Origin: Elmis aenea
Taxonomy: Eukaryota; Arthropoda; Insecta; Coleoptera; Elmidae
Assembly: GCA_947652605.1 (NCBI GenBank)
Contig: OX393577.1
Location: 51,311,494 to 51,375,493 of the forward strand
Length of the DNA: 64,000 bases
Direction of reading: 5' to 3'
The position numbers and the translations under genes were made by a program. Shown here in pieces: positions 42,680-54,105 of the stretch. The notes beneath the pieces are model-generated. The model did not search any database. It saw only the letters and a list, made by a program, of their open reading frames with translations, and was not told the origin of the DNA. Each line of letters starts with the position of its first letter. Position 1 is the first letter of the stretch.

Positions 42680-43105
42680 AGTAGTAGTTTTCGAAGTGGA
42701 CAATCAGTAGAATTTGATAATGCGTTAAAGACGCTGTTGGAGTCTAATCATAACCTAATCATACACGAATTATTAGACAGACTAGCGTGCTAAATCAAAA
42801 ATCCTAATTCAAAATGTTCTATTTTGTATTTGGTGGAACTGTTTTGGTCGAGTTCATTAAAGTGCAATAAAACTTGGAACACGGTTACTGGTGAGGTTTA
42901 TTTTGATGAATTACGTGGGCTATGTGTTTACTTGTTGAGAGAGGAAAAAAATACTGTTCAGCATGATAATGCTACACCACATACAACAACAATCACGCAA
43001 AAAATAAAACAGGTTACTTAAATGGGGACTTTTACAACATCCACAATAATCACTAGACATTGCTTTATATGGTTAATATTTATGTCTTTGGACCATTCCT
43101 AAGCA
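42680..43105 (+). pseudogene. Mariner transposase fragment (third mariner)
   Basis: The plus strand reads RSGQSVEFDNALKTLLESNH then NLIIHELLDRLAC (HTH with the SG.P.E.D motif), then TVTGEVYFDELRGL and NTVQHDNATPHTTTITQKIK. QHDNATPHT is the second catalytic Asp motif (HDNARPHTA in the family). After a stop, KWGLLQHPQ corresponds to GW.LLPHPPYS, and the expected SDYHLF is present only as decayed sequence. Much of the central domain is deleted. No TIRs were found. Confidence 0.75.
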
Positions 43106-44979
43106 AATTAAAATTTCTAATCTGTAGCTGATGTCCGACGTACTCCTAGATTAAAAATTTACAGAAAGTGCTTAGTGCTTAATTAAAAATTAAAAACTTT
43201 GTTTTAAGACTTAGATTTTTTCTTCATATTCAAACAGTTGATTACTGCACCCCTAATACATGCAAAAATATCTAACATTTTGACCTATTTCATGAAAAAC
43301 AAAATTACCTCATATTACTTTGCTTTGTTTAATGGTGATACAATTGAACCTTATGAAGTGTTTTCCAAAAATGAGTAAAAACTAACTAACAGAAAAATAT
43401 TATTCTGTTATAAAGTAGTATTAATTTTTTATTTTTGTAATTTACACATTTTCTCGTTTTATATAGGTAAATCTACTGACATTTATGGAAAGAAGTTGAG
43501 AAAACTGGTAAATTTTGTAAGCGCCATCAATTTTGTTTTTTGTAATTTTGCCCAACCTATTCCAATTTAAGTGACTTTCTAAGTTTTGCAATAGCAAAGA
43601 TACCTAAATAACAGGGCTAATAATTGTCATCCTATGACAATATAAATACCTACAACCTGTTTAGCTTTCATGCGCAATAGTCTTTGATTGTATTTTTAAT
43701 TGTCAGTGGAGCCCTATTGGATTTTTATGCTTTTAGCGTATTTAATGATTATCAAATTTTTCAGATATACTGGTTATTTCGATTTTGATCGCGTGATTGG
43801 AAAATCGGGGAGACTATATTAATAACGAAGTTACGAAAAACAATCGACTCATTTTTAATTCAAATTTACAGTAAAACTCTAACAATTAAAACCAAAATTT
43901 TATTTAAATCTGTTTCTTTAATATAGCCCAGAGATAAATTCTGAACACATATCAAACATATTCTCGTAGCTCATTTGTTTTTAAATATGTGCATATTTTT
44001 TTCTAATATTAGATTTTTTTTATAGGTAAGCAAGTTTTTACAACTAAAGAAATTTAATAACTACATACACATACATCGTGCAAGGAAAAAATTGGATGAG
44101 TAACATATTTTGTCCTAAGGTAAGAACTCAGTATTTTCCAGTTTCTGCTCTTCGGCAACGAAAAAACAAATACGATCGTTTTTATCTACTCAGTATAAAT
44201 ACACATTTCGCTTATTTATGTTTCAATATTGGATCATAAAAGTGAACGTTCAGTTTTATATATTTGCATACAATTGCGTTGCAGAGAAACGACTGTTTTT
44301 GACAGTAATGCGTGCGATAAAATTATAACGAAATTGTGATCCTTTTGCAGTCAAATTTAAAAGGATTGTTTGGGAATGGCAACGTACTACTATTTTTTTT
44401 AAGTGAAAGTAATGTAAACCGTTTACTTTTCATAAAAACTGAGGGTTAAATCGTGTTACTTATATTAGTTTGAAAATGTATGAGCAGCTCTGTAATTATC
44501 GTTATAACCGAATTAAACTCGAAATTGAACAGAATGGGTTTAAAGGACGTACTTATGAACTTGTAATTTATTTACAGTTAAAATTTCAGCCAATGGCGGC
44601 GTTTAGTTTTAAAAGGGGAAGTGCAGTCAAAACCAAAAATTAATTAAATTCTTAAATACTTTAATATATTTGAATAATCACGTCGTTACGCAAGATTATT
44701 TCCTTTTTAGATAAAACTACATCAATTTATGTCTTCCATTTGTCTGCTATTGTATTATTACCGTTAGGCGATAAAATATTTTTACGACATTTCGCTTGAA
44801 CGGACAAAATAAATGAACGTCGCATTATTTTACTCTAAGTAGATGACACTTTGTGTTGAACAAGATAGTCACAGTTTGTTCCTTTGACAGAATCGGTAAT
44901 TTAGATGGAGCTTATGTTTTGAGATAAACGAATAATATTGGTTACACGCTATATTGTGCTCTATAGCATAAAAGAGACT
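43106..44979. other. AT-rich sequence, no gene recognised
   Basis: No supported feature. Confidence 0.4.
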
Positions 44980-45430
44980 GAAGACTGGATTTGTTTTTAT
45001 AGAAATACTTGTATAACAAAATTCTTTAAGAAAGTAAATGATTTTTTAAATTCAAAAGTGTTTACTGGTCAAAATGCCCTCTTAAGTGATGTTGATAACA
45101 AAATCTTCAATGTTAGTAAATAATAATTAATTTTATAATATTATGTTAATATTTGCATAAAAAAACATGTTCAGTTGTTTTTATTATTATAGAGAGAAGT
45201 TGTAAATTGAAGACTGGATTTTTTTAATAGAAATAGGTACTTTTATAACGAAATTCTTTATGACAGTAAAAGTGTTTACTGGCCAAAATGTCCTCTTGAA
45301 TGATGTAAATGACAAGAATTTCAACGTTACTAAATAATAATAATGTTATAATATTATGCCAATAATTGCATAAAAAACTTTTTCAGTTGTTTTCACGTTG
45401 CTTTTATTATTATAGAAAGAAGTTGTAAGC
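44980..45430 (+). other. Tandem duplication with conserved reading frame, possible duplicated terminal exons
   Basis: Two adjacent units begin with GAAGACTGGATTT at 44980 and 45209 and end after stops at 45121-45123 and about 45337. Unit 1 reads EDWICFYRNTCITKFFKKVN then FLNSKVFTGQNALLSDVDNK and IFNVSK; unit 2 reads EDWIFLIEIGTFITKFFMTV then KVFTGQNVLLNDVNDKNFNV and TK. The frame is open in both, an 18-nt indel (a multiple of three) separates them, and several differences are synonymous (GGT/GGC, TTA/TTG, GTT/GTA, AAA/AAG, AAT/AAC). TTTTATTATTATAG precedes unit 2 and recurs after it, and could be a splice acceptor. No family recognised. Confidence 0.4.
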
Positions 45431-45667
45431 ACATTTTTTAAGCTAATTTTGTTTCTTTCTTTATAATTTAGTTAATCAATTTTCTGACTTGTTCTACCTT
45501 CTTTGGTCGTGAGCAACACAAACAATGTATTTTTTTTTTAAATTTACAAAATAATTTTGATGCTAATAACATAAAAGCTTGGAAATAACTTCAACTGCGT
45601 GCTAGCTAAACACAATTACTTAAAATTAATATTGCATTGATTTAAAACAATTTATATCATGTCTATA

Positions 45668-46181
45668 CCGGGTGTTAATAAAAATATAGGTTATTGGTAC
45701 CAATGGATTCGTTAGAAAATGCTCTATATAAATAACCGCTTGTTCCACCATAGTTCCATTTGAATAAATTCACTTTTTGCCAAAAAAACCTTTAAAGCCG
45801 GTTAAAGTAACCTAAATGTCATTTAAAATGTACAAAAATGTTTATTGGGCAATTGTTGACATAATAAAATTCAATTTATGCAGGTCACGGCACACTTGAT
45901 AAAAAATTAAATTTTGTTTCAAACATTATTTGAGGTTATAAAAATTAACCAAAATAGTGCAGTTGTGTCCAAAATCCTCTTTCCAAAAATGTAAGAATAT
46001 ACAGTGTTTCATTTAAAATAACAAAGTTGGGGTCATTTCCGGCGAAACCGGAAGTGAAACAAATGTGTGCAAGGGCTCAAAAAGCCCGGTTTTATGCACA
46101 TATCATATGTCTAAAATCTCATTTATCTAAAATCAAAACTAAAGAAAAAAAGGGGGTGTACCACACTTCATTTACACCCGG
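45668..46181. mobile_element. TIR element, 514 bp, TA-flanked
   Basis: CCGGGTGTTAATAAAAA at the left and TTACACCCGG at the right, with TA at 45666-45667 and 46182-46183. TIRs match for about 10-13 bp before diverging. A CAGTGTTTCATTTAAAATAA end near 45997 suggests a further nested fragment. Non-coding. Confidence 0.6.
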
Positions 46182-46435
46182 TATATCATACAATCCTTAA
46201 TTAATAAAAGTATTTTGGAAGTTACTCAAGAAGATTTCTGATAAGCTCGAAATGTATTTATTTATTATTTTTATTTATTATAAAAACTGTTTTTATAAAA
46301 TGAATAACAATTCTTTACTTTGAAAATGGACTTTTAATTTGGTAAGTACCTATTTGAGTAGTTTAAGTATATTAAATAAAATAAAATAAAATAAAGTATA
46401 TCATTTTAAATTTAATTTGAATAAGTGTAGTTTAA

Positions 46436-47848
46436 GTTCCTGAGATCTATTCAGTGATGCTTTGATGTTTTAAGAAAGTTCCATGCCACGCTATATAATA
46501 AACAATAATCAAAATTGGCATTTTTTTAAAAATAGTTTATAACTCGGTTATACTGATGGTACAAAAATATTTTTGGGAAAAATGTTGGAGCTTTTTTACG
46601 CATTGTAAAATGAAAATATTGTTTAAGTTCATGGCACTTATAGCTTTATAGGCACTTTTTTATGAATTTTATTTGTTTGAGTCTATACGTATATCAAAAT
46701 AAATACATTAAACTTTGTATTATTGAAAGAGGGCAAAAATGCTTTTTATAAGGTAATAGCCAGCTATAGATTTGATTTAAAACAGGGTTGAGCAGATTTA
46801 AATCAATTGATTTAAATCACGATTTAAATCATGATTTTAATCAAGTGATTTAAAAAAAATCATTGATTTAAATCAAGTGATTTAAAAAAAAATATATCAA
46901 TTTAAATCACAGATTATATGAGTACAATATAATATTAATTTACAATAAAATAAAATTGTATTACTATTAGTAATTAAATACACGAAATGGTGAATAAACC
47001 ATATCAATTTGTTCTTGTAAAGTAATATTCATTGTGGAAATGCAATGATTCAAAATGACAAGTTTTTGACGTTAGCGTAGAGAACAGTCAGTTTTTTCAA
47101 ATTTGAAATATAAAAGTTGCTATTAGATCCAGAAAGGTGACTCACCCTGTATATTTGAAAATATTTGTATTGTGTTGTTTAGAAAAAAACTGTATAAAAT
47201 AGCATTTGAATCAACTTCATATCTCAAGCCGTTTAGCCACAATCGACCGACCCCGCACTAATGACTCACCCTGTATATAATTAATTAAACCTCACCATTT
47301 AGCACTGATTTTTTCAAAATTCTTAATCATTATATTTCATTTTTCATTTTGACAAAAATTCACCAATGAATTAAATATATTGATTATTAAATATATTAGC
47401 ACAAAACAGAAATAGCATGTGAATATGTCACTAAATTCGATAATATGGTACATTTGATTTAAATCAAAAAAATCTGATTTAAATCAAATAAATCGATTTT
47501 TTTTTAAAAATCATGATTTTTATCCACCCTGATTTAAAATAACACAAGTTTGAAATTTTTTAAAAAAATTTAACAATATTAAAACAAATGAATGTTTACT
47601 TTTTACAGAGTAAAAAAATCTACAACTTTTTTTATAAATACAGTTTTGTTTCATCAAGGATAACAAAGTTATAACCGAAAAAAAAAAGATTCTTGTTTTC
47701 TATCTAGCCTGCCATGTAACTTTTTAAAAACATTAAAGCATCACTGAATAGATCTCAGAAAAGGGAACAATTTGTCTAATATAAACTTCTTTGTAGCTCT
47801 TACCGTGTACGAGATCCCAATAGTAGCCCTTTTATAAGGACCACCCTG
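46436..47848. mobile_element. Family C foldback element carrying a hAT insertion
   Basis: The left arm (46436-46640: TTTATAACTCGGTTATACTG, ACGCATTGTAAAATG) is inverted relative to the right arm (47600-47848: TAACAAAGTTATAACCG, CAGAGTAAAAAAATCTACAA), which ends CCACCCTG before TA. The left tip is missing. The hAT at 46783-47531 splits it. Confidence 0.7.
46783..47531. mobile_element. hAT-like element with GATTTAAATC arrays, 8-bp duplication
   Basis: ATTTAAAA at 46775-46782 and 47532-47539. Ends are CAGGGTTGAGCAG and, inverted, CAGGGTGGATAAAAATCATG. Both subterminal regions repeat the self-complementary word GATTTAAATC (at least six times on the left, several on the right). The middle contains two direct copies of a GACTCACCCTGTATA end (about 47142 and 47263), part of another nested element. 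A second copy of the family is at 63139. Confidence 0.88.
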
Positions 47849-48177
47849 TATAAGGCAAACCCAACGCTATATTATAACTCGTTGGAAAAAAAAAACACAT
47901 TTAATGTACTAAATTAATCAAACAAATGAATTTTCACTCGCGGAAGATTCGTACCACTATAAACATTTAATAAAGGTACATTGTAAAGTAAAAAACATGA
48001 ATTTAATAAAAGCTATTATAAAAGAATTATATCTTTACAAATTTTTGATACCAAAATGTATAAATTTATAAAAGGAAAAATTATATTAACACAAGAATTG
48101 AAAGACGTGGTCGTAATGATAAAAATGTATTCCATTAAAGCTTAAAGCATTGTACCTACTTTTAGGTTAATGTCTTT
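47849..48177. other. AT-rich sequence
   Basis: Nothing recognised. Confidence 0.4.
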
Positions 48178-48185
48178 GCTATAAC

Positions 48186-48283
48186 CAGGGCTCGAAACCG
48201 AAAACAAATTTGGTTAACGGTTAACGGAAATCGAGAACTTTTTTTTATAACGGTTTTTGTTTAAAGGTTTTTTTTTAACCCTG
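48186..48283. mobile_element. Minimal hAT-type MITE, 98 bp, 8-bp duplication GCTATAAC
   Basis: GCTATAAC at 48178-48185 and 48284-48291 flank CAGGGCTCGAAACCG ... TTAACCCTG. The body is little more than GGTTAACGG/AACGG words plus T runs. It is close to the smallest unit that could still carry both ends and a binding-site array. Confidence 0.88.
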
Positions 48284-48291
48284 GCTATAAC

Positions 48292-48650
48292 AGTTGCTTA
48301 TGTGTAAATATATAAATAAATGAAATTGCTACTGATAAGAACATAAGAGTTTTAAAACTTGTCTAGCACATTAACCAAATATCCTTCACAAAAAAGTAAG
48401 TGGATTTTTATTGAATATTTTTTCATAAATAAATGAATCACTTATGTAGGTAATTTAAGTATTTACCAATATAATCTTATTTAATAGATTTTGCATACCA
48501 AGACAATAAATAAGTTGAAATAGAAGATGTAATATCAAATTTGCAAATAAATATAACCAAGTTTTAATAAAAATAACACTTAAAAAAAATGGTTTAAAGA
48601 AGTGTAGAAGTTTAAGTTAACTGACAACATTTTTTGTACTTTCTTCGCAT
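48292..48650. other. AT-rich sequence, nothing recognised
   Basis: No supported feature up to the pyrimidine tract before 48658. Confidence 0.4.
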
Positions 48651-48657
48651 CTTTCAG

Positions 48658-48688
48658 CTGGGCGCATTCACGAAACTCATGTTGTCAG
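48658..48688 (+). CDS. Candidate 31-bp micro-exon
   Basis: TTTTTTGTACTTTCTTCGCATCTTTCAG ends at 48657 (a strong polypyrimidine tract plus acceptor), and the 31-bp segment CTGGGCGCATTCACGAAACT to TTGTCAG is followed at 48689 by GTGAGC (a near-consensus donor). The segment is GC-richer than its surroundings and open in all three frames (LGAFTKLMLS, WAHSRNSCCQ or GRIHETHVV). If real it would be a small internal exon of a plus-strand gene with long introns. The gene cannot be named from this. Confidence 0.35.
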
Positions 48689-49775
48689 GTGAGCAAAATG
48701 CCGTTTTACCGTTGCAAATAAATCCTTCAATTTGAAACGACACTTAAGGTCAGGAATTGCAATTTTCTGCATTTTCCGTGCGTTGAATCTTAATAATGCA
48801 AAATAAGGAAAAAGTAAAAGTACTCACGCTTGAACGTTAACCTATTTTCTATTTGGAATTTAGCAATTTATCGGTCTCCGAAGTATTCAAACACCTGTGC
48901 AAAGAATTATAAATTATCTATCGATTTTCAAGTGTAATCTCTTGTGCCCATCGTGAATTATGAATATTTGATCGGTTTTGTATGAAACGATGAAGCACAT
49001 TCCTGATTCTTATATTGTCTGTCTTTTCCATTACTGTTGAAACTTTTAATTTAAACTTTTATTTTCTTGAATTTTTAATGTAAATGTTTGATAAACGAAA
49101 AAGTATGTTAGGAATATTAATTTGAAATACTTCTGGGGAAGTCGTCGCGGGACGTGTCTTACCCAACAAAAATTAAAGTCGAAGAACAAATGTAATTTTT
49201 GGCACAAGTTTGCTTATTCGTCAATAAAAGAAACGTTTATATTTCTCATTTCGCATTCTGCGGAACTAGATATCGAGGAAAGTTTAAAAAGAATTTAAAT
49301 TTGATATTCCTACGCTCGTATTTAAAAAATATTTATATTTGTGCAAGAATTTTTGTAAACTTAGATATGCGAGAATTCTGTTGCTCAGAGTTTAAAAAAA
49401 TGAGTTTTGTTTAAGGCAGTTTAACAGAAAGTTTTGCATAAAACTTTTTTATATCTACTTATGTATATCTAGTTAAATTAGCTACAGGTACGAAAATTAA
49501 AAGGTATAAAAAGTCATGGCCGTCTTGTATATCAAATTGCTTTATTATAGCACCGTGGTATCGAAAATTATCTTGGTCAAAGATGGTCATGGAGTGGAAA
49601 ATAGCCATCTTAGCTTATATCACCCTTTTGTAATAATTTTATCCAAGTTACGTCCCATACCGACATCATCTGCAATAATGTGCAAATGTGTTATGGATTC
49701 TAGAGATAAAATAATAATTAAAATAAAAGATTATAAACGTTTTTACTAACTAAAAAAGCCAAATTAAGGTAACTG
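48689..49775. other. AT-rich sequence, no gene recognised
   Basis: Short ORFs at 49199-49414 and 49516-49749 have no ATG-supported domain or splice context. Confidence 0.4.
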
Positions 49776-49779
49776 CGGA

Positions 49780-50230
49780 AATTGTCCCCCGACTTATGAA
49801 ATTATTCTTCTGTCATCCAAACACCAATTTTCTGAGCATGTAGTGGAGCTTCAACGAAAATTTGCGAATTATCAGTGCTCCGCATCCGCCAGTTTTAAGA
49901 ATTCACGTACCCCGAAAGATGAAACAATGCTTCGTCAAAAAAAAAGTCAAGTTTAACAGGTTCTCATTCTTTAAATTTATGACAAACCGCTGGTACGCAA
50001 GATAATTTGTCTGGGGTGGTTTGCCGGCAAAAGGACTTGATATAAATGCATCGTATATGGATGCATGTCCAAGTCCTTCTTTGCAATCGTTAGACATGTT
50101 CCTTAAGAAAGTCCAATTTCTTGAGATAAAGTTTTAAAGGTTTTGTAGGTTCTTGTTTCATACGTTGACGAACGTCACTTACAATTTATCTGTACGAACC
50201 GTTGGCCTACCAGCTCCTTTTTTTTATGAG
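49780..50230 (-). pseudogene. DDE transposase fragment with HTH and first catalytic Asp
   Basis: The minus strand across frameshifts reads GAGRPTVRTDK, VSDVRQRMKQEPTKPLKLYL, KKLDFLKEHV, then FFFDEALFHLSGYVNS, NWRMRST and SQIFVEAPLHAQKIGVWMTE. This matches the insect Tc1-mariner-like DDE family: the HTH (TVRT.ENI..V), the first catalytic Asp (FSDEA.FHLSGYVN), W.I.....P......PLH..K.GVW. The second and third Asp regions are not here. A different part of the same type of transposase lies at 19740-19985. Non-functional. Confidence 0.72.
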
Positions 50231-51100
50231 TCATAGAGCCACTTTCACGAAACACATCAACACAATTTTTAAGTCACGCATAAAAATCCTTTGGTATTAT
50301 TCCTAAGTCTGTAAAATGCTCTCAAAAATCGTCCAAACCATAAACGCTGACTCTATTCCCAAATTCCATTACACGTTCACTGTCCAAGCACTTTTTTTTA
50401 ATCCGAAGTCAGATGTCCACATATTCAATTGTTTTTGGAATTACGTACAATATACGTTCATGAGTCATATGTGACACAAAATATTGGCTTTAGCTTCAGA
50501 TAGTTGTCTTATCACGTTCTACAACCATTTCGGAGACTTTAACTGCACGTTTATGTGGATTTTCAAGGTTAGATTTAACATTTGACATTAAAAAAAGTCA
50601 TATGCTGCATGGACGTGCAACTAAACACGCGTTATGAGTCATATATTACTCATGGACAGTGAAAGTGTTAACCAGCACAGAGCACACCAATTCTAAAATA
50701 GACTTCCATCATGGAAATTTTGTGCTCAAAGGTAAAAACCGTAATTTAAGTGATCGAAAAAACAATAGAAATAAAACTTTACCAGAACTGCAATACAAAT
50801 TTTGACAATCAAAAAATGATTGGCATAAATGCACCATACTAGCTTCGTCAATTATTTTAAAATCCATAAGCACTTTTGACCAAGACAATTTTTGATAACG
50901 GTAAAAAATTAAAAACAATTTTGCAAGACAATATTTAACAATCTTTTTTGCATGTATGAGTGTAACTTAAATGGTTTATTATAATTTTTTTAAGTGCCGC
51001 CAGTAAATGAGGCCGTGAATACCAGAAAAACAATAATAGAAATCGTCATGGTCGTCTAAAAGTATTTTTCTACTACCACTAATGTAAATGACTCTTACCG
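50231..51100. other. AT-rich sequence, possible further transposase decay
   Basis: Upstream (in minus orientation) of the transposase fragment; no readable motif beyond it. Confidence 0.35.
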
Positions 51101-51106
51101 TACAAC

Positions 51107-51292
51107 CTACATCCATAGTAAGTGAGTGCTAACGCATGGTAATTGGTAAGCCAAAACGCACACTTCTTGTCTAGAAACATCGAAGTAACCTCACGTCAAA
51201 CACTGCCTGCGTGCATAGTAAGGGAAAACGCACGGTAAGCAAAGCGCCCACTTGTCTAGATATGTCAAAATAGACTTACGTCAAAATTGACA
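51107..51292. repeat. Imperfect tandem duplication of about 95 bp
   Basis: CATAGTAAGTGAGTGCTAACGCA ... CACTTCTTGTCTAGAAACAT ... CTCACGTCAAA (about 51113-51202) is followed by CATAGTAAGGGAAAACGCA ... CACTTGTCTAGATATGTC ... CTTACGTCAAA (about 51216-51284). Conserved words include CTTGTCTAGA and ACGTCAAA. Function unknown. Confidence 0.5.
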
Positions 51293-51449
51293 AGACAACG
51301 TAATTACATGTGTATATTAGCAAAAAACCCGTTAAAATCGTAGGTATTATGTGTTCGTAGAAAAAATAAGCTACATAATACCAGTGGTATTTTCACTCGC
51401 GGCTCCGGGCGTGCTTTTCCACTCATGCGTAATATGTAATATATGTATA

Positions 51450-52962
51450 CAGGGTGTCCCAGATTACATTTCCAGCATGGGGATCTCGCTTATTATAAGA
51501 GATACAGGTTTGTTTAAATTAGATGAATTATTCCTTGGTATGAGAGGAGCAACAATCAATTTTTAAAAGTACAAAATTCCTCGTGCTTCAGATGTTATAG
51601 CAAAAAATATGAAAATGTCAAATTTCTTTTTTCTCTCATAACTTTTTTGTCTTAATCATTAGAACAATTTTATTTGTACTTTCTCAAGGCACTTTTTAAT
51701 GAAGAATGTAACTGTTATTTTGGATTATTTTTAACACCTACCATTTTCGAGATATTACCCCTAACTTCTTTTTTTCTTATGGGCCGCGAAGTTGGCTATG
51801 GAATAGTTGAATGTGCTGTTTATTCCTCTTTAAAATGAGATATTACTTGCTACATTTATTTTTATAAATAAGTCACAAAATCAAGAAAAATCATATTTTA
51901 CCCAACACTTATTAAGTTATCTATAAAAATAAAAACAAAAAACAACTAATTAAATGTCAAATGAAAGTTACCGTTTGTCTGCGCTATCATTTATTAGAAT
52001 TTCACATTATTGTTGTGTAATTCGATCGTCTTTGTAGTAATTGTTATAATGATGGCAACATTTAAAAATAGCGATTAATTTGACTTGTTGAGATGCTACA
52101 TTCTTTGCCATAAAAACTGTGTGGAAGCTGAGCGAATATAATTAGAGCTATATCCCGAGAAAAGGCAACGAAAGATGCGTAATTACAAAAATTTTGGAAA
52201 TAAATTTAAAAGTACATGTTTTTTTCGATAAACCAACCAAAAATCTAAAACAAATCAATAAATAATTAGAATTATTTATTTTACACAGTTTCTATTGTAA
52301 ATAATGTGGCATTTCAACATATACAATTTTTAATTAGTTGTAAATGTGCCCATAATTATATGATAACAAATTTGCTACAAAGACTATCGAATTACTCAAC
52401 AATACTATAAAATTCTAATAAATGATACCGCAGACAAAGGGTAACTGTCATTTGACACTTAATTAGTTGTTTTTTGTTTTTGTTATTATAGATAGCTTGA
52501 TAAGTGATAGATAAAATACGATTTTTCTTGATTTTGTGACTTATTTATAAAAATAAATGTAGCAAGTAATATCTCATTTTAAAGAGGAATAAAAAGCACA
52601 TTCAACTATTCCATAGCCAACTTCGCGGCCCATGAGAAAAAATGAAATTAGGGGTAATATCTCAAAAATGGTGGGTGTTAAAAATAATCTAAAATAACAG
52701 TTACATTCTCCATTAAAAAGTACCTTAAAAAAGTACAAATAAAATTGTTCTAATGATTAAGACAAAAAAGTTATGAGAGAAAAAAGAAATTCGACATTTT
52801 CATATTTTTTGCTATAACATCTGAAGCACGAGGAATTTTGTACTTTTAAAAATTGATTATGGCTCCTCTCATACTAGGGAATAATTCATCTAATTTAAAC
52901 AAACCTCTATCTCTTATAATAAGCGAGATCCCCATGCTGGAAATGTAATCTGGGACACCCTG
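51450..52962. mobile_element. Family A foldback element (A2), 1513 bp
   Basis: TA at 51448-51449 and 52963-52964. Ends are CAGGGTGTCCCAGATTACAT in inverted orientation, and the inverted match extends inward through CGAAGTTGGCTATGGAATAG (51787 and complement near 52620) and CATTTATTAGAATT to a centre near 52200. Nearly the whole element can form one hairpin. It is the long form of which A1 is a deletion derivative. No transposase. The peptide around SSMGISLIIRD read at both ends comes from the TIR. Confidence 0.88.
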
Positions 52963-52964
52963 TA

Positions 52965-53585
52965 TAATATAATTATTCCTCATAACACTGCTTACAATTA
53001 GAATATTGGCATTTATTAAAATATTTATTAAATATTTGCTAATGAAATTTTTTTCTTTAACATGATTACTCCAGGAAACATAAAAGCAGTTTTTTTTTAT
53101 CATCAATTTTATACATTGCTCATTGCGTAAATTAAAATCTGATAAACGAAAACTTCACAAACAAAGAAAAGTTATTTTAAATGGAACCTGAATTATAAGC
53201 GAACCGCAATATTCATAATTTGTAAAATAACATATTCCATGCAAATGAATAAATGCGACTCGATTTATTATCGCGGAAAAGCGTAGCCTTTCACCCAGTG
53301 CATATCCTGGTTGATTGAACGAGCACTGTATTATCGACACCTGTTACGGACCAAGCTACCAATTCAATGCAGTATTTCGCGCATTCAGATTGAATTCCGA
53401 ATCAAAAAATGTTCCAGACAATCGGGGATATTGAAATTCTTCGAGAGTCCGCTTGAAATTAAGTTAGTTATTTTAGTTTTGCACGGAAAAATGTCGCTTT
53501 GTTAAAATTTTTTACATTCCCGAACAAATGAGGTATTGTATACAATTATTTATTATTACATTAAACCTGAGCTTTAAAAATCATT
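52965..53585. other. AT-rich sequence, no gene recognised
   Basis: 53300-53500 is slightly GC-richer with an open frame lacking an ATG; no domain recognised. Confidence 0.35.
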
Positions 53586-53587
53586 TC

Positions 53588-53830
53588 AAAACTGCAAAAC
53601 AGACAATACAGTGGAACATATACTGATACAGTGTGCCCTATTCAAAGAGAGACGTAAGGTTCTGAACATACCCGAAACACTAAAGGCCGCCTTAGAAGAC
53701 AGTGCCAACACGGACAGAATCCTAAAATTTGTTAGTGGCGTTGGGTTGGGGGGACTGATTTAACGAATAAACAAAAGGTGCTAATGACCAAGGAGTCGAA
53801 GCACCAAAAAATCAATAAAAAAAAAAACAT
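53588..53830 (+). mobile_element. LINE 3'-end fragment with poly-A tail
   Basis: The plus strand reads CKTDNTVEHILIQCALFKER then RKVLNIPETLKAALEDSANT, RILKFVSGVGLGGLI and stop, followed by a short 3' UTR and an A-rich tail ending at 53828. C...DTVEHIL..C......R with a closing F.....L is the terminal segment of LINE polyproteins that carry a C-terminal zinc-binding region (Jockey, I, LOA or R1 types). 5'-truncated to about 70 codons. A possible decayed duplication is CATTTCAAAA/CATTTAAAA. Confidence 0.7.
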
Positions 53831-54097
53831 TTAAAATAAAGTTAAACGAATTTAAAGTCGTGGTATTTAATCGCGCAAGCAAGGTGTTGAAATGTGAAAA
53901 GCATAATTTACACTACCTTAATGCATGGGGGTAAAATTGGAATACTAATAATTATGTAGAAATCGCTTCTTATGACAAAAATAAAACAGAAATTTAAAAA
54001 ATATTTATTTGGCCTGTCAAACGAGCAAATGGATCATGAAACTACACCATTTTATGTGTCTACATTCGTAAAAGTAAAAAATATATGAGTACCTACT
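53831..54097. other. AT-rich sequence
   Basis: Nothing recognised. Confidence 0.4.
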
Positions 54098-54105
54098 ATC
54101 TAGAC

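Noticed and set aside
51351..53106. Related ORFs sharing a SSMGISLIIRD peptide at both ends of A2
   Set aside because: Translation of the inverted terminal repeat of family A, repeated wherever that end occurs.
53311..53505. 64-codon ORF in a slightly GC-richer stretch
   Set aside because: No ATG start, no recognisable domain and no splice context.
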